This document shows, in pieces, positions 6,657-8,266 of a DNA stretch of 8,266 nt (position 1 is the stretch's first letter; each line of letters begins with the position of its first letter). A model generated the notes under the pieces. It was not told the origin of the DNA. It searched no databases and was given only the letters and a program-made list of their open reading frames with translations. Source of the DNA: an uncultured Prevotella sp. Lineage in GTDB: Bacteria; Bacteroidota; Bacteroidia; Bacteroidales; Bacteroidaceae. The DNA is taken from the NCBI GenBank assembly GCA_905211345.1, contig CAJMAO010000072.1, positions 1 to 8,266 on the forward strand. Reading direction: 5' to 3'. Made by a program: the position numbers and the translations under genes.

Positions 6657-6763
6657 AGTTAAGGAATAAAGGAATTATGGAGTTAAGACAATACCTTCTC
6701 ATATCGTCAATGACAAGGGGCAAAACATTTGTCTTAACTCTATAATTCCTTTACTCCTCAACT
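6657..6763. repeat. 35-bp imperfect inverted repeat between the rhomboid and EEP genes
   Basis: Bases 6657-6691 pair with 6729-6763 over 35 positions with two mismatches (6661, 6666) and one G:T pair (6679/6741). The inner 24 positions are otherwise perfect. The loop is 37 bases. The left arm is built from short purine-rich units, with AGTTAAG at 6657-6663 and again at 6681-6687. The stem ends 18 nt before the EEP start codon. No U-run follows it in either direction, so it is not a classic intrinsic terminator. The shape suits a dispersed palindromic (REP- or MITE-like) element or a processing and stability structure in a rhomboid-EEP transcript. No transposase is nearby. Confidence 0.75.
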
Positions 6764-6792
6764 CCCGAAACATTACTCCTCAACTCCCGAAA
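6753..6792. repeat. Two-copy tandem repeat, 22-bp period
   Basis: ACTCCTCAACTCCCGAAA occurs exactly at 6753-6770 and 6775-6792, separated by CATT. The first copy overlaps the outer end of the right arm of the adjacent inverted repeat, so the arm terminus has been duplicated. Either copy could pair with the AGTTAAGGA end of the left arm, giving alternative folds. Confidence 0.75.
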
Positions 6793-6812
6793 AGACATTT
6801 TATTGCGCGACG

Positions 6813-7736
6813 TCACTTCCCTCCGTCGAACAGCTTGCGCTTCTCCTCGTCGGTAAGGCTTTCGTATCCGCTGCGGCGCACCTTGTCGAGTATGCGGTCA
6901 ATCTCGTCCTGCTCGGCTTTGCGGCGGGCGTTGTAATCCCAGTCCGACTCGCGCCTCGGCTCGTCGTCGCTCCGCGTTTCGTCATAGCGTCGGTGGCTGC
7001 GCCGCTCCCAGTTGTCCTTCATCCTGTCGAAGAACTGCTGCCCGCGCGACCTTCCATAGCCGCCTCCGCCGGGGTTGTTGCGCCAGTATCTTATCATTAT
7101 GTAGCCGAAAAGCATACCGCCAAGGTGGGCGAAATGGGCCACTTGGCTGCCGCTTGTCCCGATGGCGGAAAGCAGCTCTACAACAGTCCAGATGCACACC
7201 ATCCATTTGGCCTTGATAGGCACCGGCAGGGGGAATATGAACAACCGCTGTTCGGGAAACAACATGCCGAAGGCCAAAAGCAGGCCGTATATGGCGCCTG
7301 AGGCTCCCACCGTGGTCCATAAGTTCAGTTCGCCTCTGTATATATGCGCCGCCTCGAGCATGTCGCCAAGTCCGAAGCCGGCTATCGCGCTGCTCATTAT
7401 GGAATAAAACTCGAAGAGCTGCGCCACCATCTGTATCAATCCGGCTCCCACGCCGCAGGCGATGTAATAGAATAAAAATTTCTTCGGCCCCCACACCTGT
7501 TCCACTACGCCGCCGAACATCCACAGCGTGAACATGTTGAACAGTATGTGCGTGAATCCGCCGTGCATGAACATGTAAGTGAGCAGCTGGTAAATGTGGA
7601 AGTCGGGGGCGAGGAAAAAGTGCAGGCCAAGCACGTCGTTGAGGTTGATGCCACGCCCCTCGAACACGATTAACGCCAAGAACATCAAGGCGTTGATTAT
7701 CAGTAAATTCTTTGTTATAGTAGGAATCCTGTACAT
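6813..7736 (-). CDS. Rhomboid family intramembrane serine protease
   Basis: This 307-residue rhomboid protease cleaves membrane-spanning substrates within the bilayer. The Ser-His dyad is visible: S146 in GASGAIYG (144-151) and H204 in AHLGG (203-207). HGGFTHILFN (58-67) carries the conserved His and Asn that help form the oxyanion hole. About six membrane segments span residues 10-215. A charged, largely hydrophilic tail (about 216-307) follows, beginning with a Gly-rich linker and ending in LDKVRRSGYESLTDEEKRKL (283-302), a kind of C-terminal motif I associate with Bacteroidota rhomboids. The frame is open back to 7796, but the ATG at 7736 is preferred. It begins directly before the first helix (YRIPTITKN), and a -7 promoter element lies inside the longer version. 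The HU gene is divergent and the EEP gene lies downstream on the same strand. The substrate is unknown. Confidence 0.94.
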   Translation of the reverse strand: MYRIPTITKNLLIINALMFLALIVFEGRGINLNDVLGLHFFLAPDFHIYQLLTYMFMHGGFTHILFNMFTLWMFGGVVEQVWGPKKFLFYYIACGVGAGLIQMVAQLFEFYSIMSSAIAGFGLGDMLEAAHIYRGELNLWTTVGASGAIYGLLLAFGMLFPEQRLFIFPLPVPIKAKWMVCIWTVVELLSAIGTSGSQVAHFAHLGGMLFGYIMIRYWRNNPGGGGYGRSRGQQFFDRMKDNWERRSHRRYDETRSDDEPRRESDWDYNARRKAEQDEIDRILDKVRRSGYESLTDEEKRKLFDGGK

Positions 7737-7771
7737 ATCTGAATGTTTTCTTGAAATGGCAAAAACCTCGA

Positions 7772-7779
7772 CAAAAGTA
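7772..7779 (-). promoter_or_regulatory. -7 element of the rhomboid promoter
   Basis: TACTTTTG on the minus strand fits TAnnTTTG. Initiation near 7764 gives a leader of about 28 nt to the ATG at 7736, and this supports that start over the one at 7796. The -33 region has only a weak TATG (7804 to 7801), 21 bp upstream. Confidence 0.5.
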
Positions 7780-7861
7780 CGAAAAATATCCGTCACTGTG
7801 CATAAAAACGCCTGTTTACCAACTTTTTTTCATTAAATTCCTCACTTTTTTTTATTTTTTG

Positions 7862-7892
7862 TTTGGCAAATGAAAGGAATGGACTATATTTG
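7862..7892 (+). promoter_or_regulatory. Full Bacteroidetes housekeeping promoter of the HU gene
   Basis: TTTG (7862-7865) and TATATTTG (7885-7892), 19 bp apart, are exact matches to the -33 and -7 elements of the Bacteroidetes primary sigma factor. Long T-runs directly upstream (T8 at 7846-7853, T6 at 7855-7860) resemble an UP element. Initiation near 7899 gives a 49-nt, very A/T-rich leader without a Shine-Dalgarno. This fits strong expression of an abundant protein. Confidence 0.85.
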
Positions 7893-7947
7893 CGAGAGAA
7901 TACGCTAAAACACAACTCATATTTTAATATTTAAAACAAATTCTATT

Positions 7948-8220
7948 ATGAACAAAACAGAACTTATTGAAAAGATAGCTGAAGGCTCAGGACTGTCAAA
8001 GGCTGACTCGAAGAAGGCTCTCGACGCTACTGTTGCCTCAATCAAAGACGCTCTCGTAGCAGGTGATAAGATAGCATTGGTTGGCTTCGGCACGTTCAGC
8101 GTTAACGAGCGTCCCGCCCGCGAAGGCATCAATCCGGCAACAAAGGAGAAGATACAGATTGCCGCCAAGAAGGTGGCTAAGTTCAAGGCTGGCGCCGAAC
8201 TGGCTGACGCGTTGAACTGA
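7948..8220 (+). CDS. hup: HU family DNA-binding protein
   Basis: This 90-residue protein is a full-length HU/IHF-fold nucleoid protein, which dimerises and bends DNA with little sequence preference. The N-terminal helices (about 3-38) form the dimer core. GFGTFSVNERPAREGINPAT (46-65) is the HU signature and leads into the DNA-binding beta-arm, with P63 as the expected intercalating Pro. The arm returns through KVAKFKAGAELADAL (75-89). The sequence reads as HU rather than IHF, and it is close to HU of other Bacteroidales as I recall them. Bacteroidales genomes usually carry several HU paralogues, so the exact symbol is uncertain. The gene has its own strong promoter and is divergent from the rhomboid gene. 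Confidence 0.97.
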   Translation: MNKTELIEKIAEGSGLSKADSKKALDATVASIKDALVAGDKIALVGFGTFSVNERPAREGINPATKEKIQIAAKKVAKFKAGAELADALN

Positions 8221-8225
8221 TAATT

Positions 8226-8253
8226 GTTTAGATAAACGCTTAACGGCGGCCGT
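8226..8253. repeat. Small dyads after the HU gene, possibly part of a cut-off terminator
   Basis: GTTTA (8226-8230) and TAAAC (8233-8237) form a 12-base palindrome, followed by ACGG (8243-8246) and CCGT (8250-8253). Neither is a convincing terminator by itself. The window ends 13 bases later, so the GC-rich part may be the left side of a hairpin completed outside. Confidence 0.25.
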
Positions 8254-8266
8254 CGCGTGATCAATA

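Noticed and set aside
6753..6792. Possible CRISPR fragment
   Set aside because: There are only two 18-base units with a 4-base gap, with no spacers of useful length and no cas genes. It is a simple tandem repeat.
7737..7796. Upstream start of the rhomboid protein at 7796
   Set aside because: The -7 element TACTTTTG (7779 to 7772) lies inside this extension, and the family N-terminus begins at the ATG at 7736.
6982..7803. 273-codon minus-strand frame overlapping the rhomboid gene
   Set aside because: It is longer than some real genes, but the product is His/Arg-rich noise caused by high GC at codon positions. The rhomboid frame has the Ser-His dyad and membrane helices.

Overview
The window looks like ordinary chromosomal DNA of a member of the Bacteroidota, most likely order Bacteroidales. 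Three things point there. SecD and SecF are fused into one 998-residue protein with an Ala/Lys-rich insertion. There is a DUF4251-type lipoprotein, a family largely confined to this phylum. Upstream regions carry the Bacteroidetes -7 element TAnnTTTG, in one case with a TTTG -33 element at 19-bp spacing. The family or genus cannot be fixed from the sequence alone.

Left part (1-1815). Two minus-strand genes form a tight pair: a UbiA-family, MenA-like prenyltransferase (673-1569), then a CPBP-family intramembrane protease (62-676). Their stop and start codons overlap as ATGA. A good -7/-33 promoter lies upstream at 1606-1636. Beyond it, a plus-strand DUF4251 lipoprotein gene (1816-2292) starts from its own -7 element and an unusually strong AGGAGG ribosome-binding site.

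Middle (2293-5549). The lipoprotein gene and secDF converge on a perfect 18-bp hairpin (2376-2418) that serves as a two-way terminator. secDF (2448-5444, minus) encodes the proton-driven subunit that pulls exported proteins through SecYEG. It has its own -7 element, flanked by a direct repeat.

Right part (5550-8266). A membrane-anchored endonuclease/exonuclease/phosphatase-fold protein (5550-6638, minus) lies downstream of a rhomboid protease (6813-7736, minus). A 174-bp gap between them holds a 35-bp imperfect inverted repeat overlapping a 22-bp-period tandem repeat. This is the least ordinary stretch of the window and may be a dispersed palindromic element. Divergent from the rhomboid gene is an HU-family nucleoid protein gene (7948-8220, plus) with a textbook Bacteroidetes promoter. 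The window ends 46 bp after its stop codon.

Five of the six proteins sit in or at the cell envelope (two intramembrane proteases, a membrane prenyltransferase, SecDF, an anchored EEP enzyme or a lipoprotein), but nothing in the layout ties them into one pathway. I found no tRNA, rRNA, CRISPR array, transposase or defence system. The genes are recognisable families, so an undescribed multi-gene system is not supported here. The leads worth following are in the non-coding DNA and in gene pairing.
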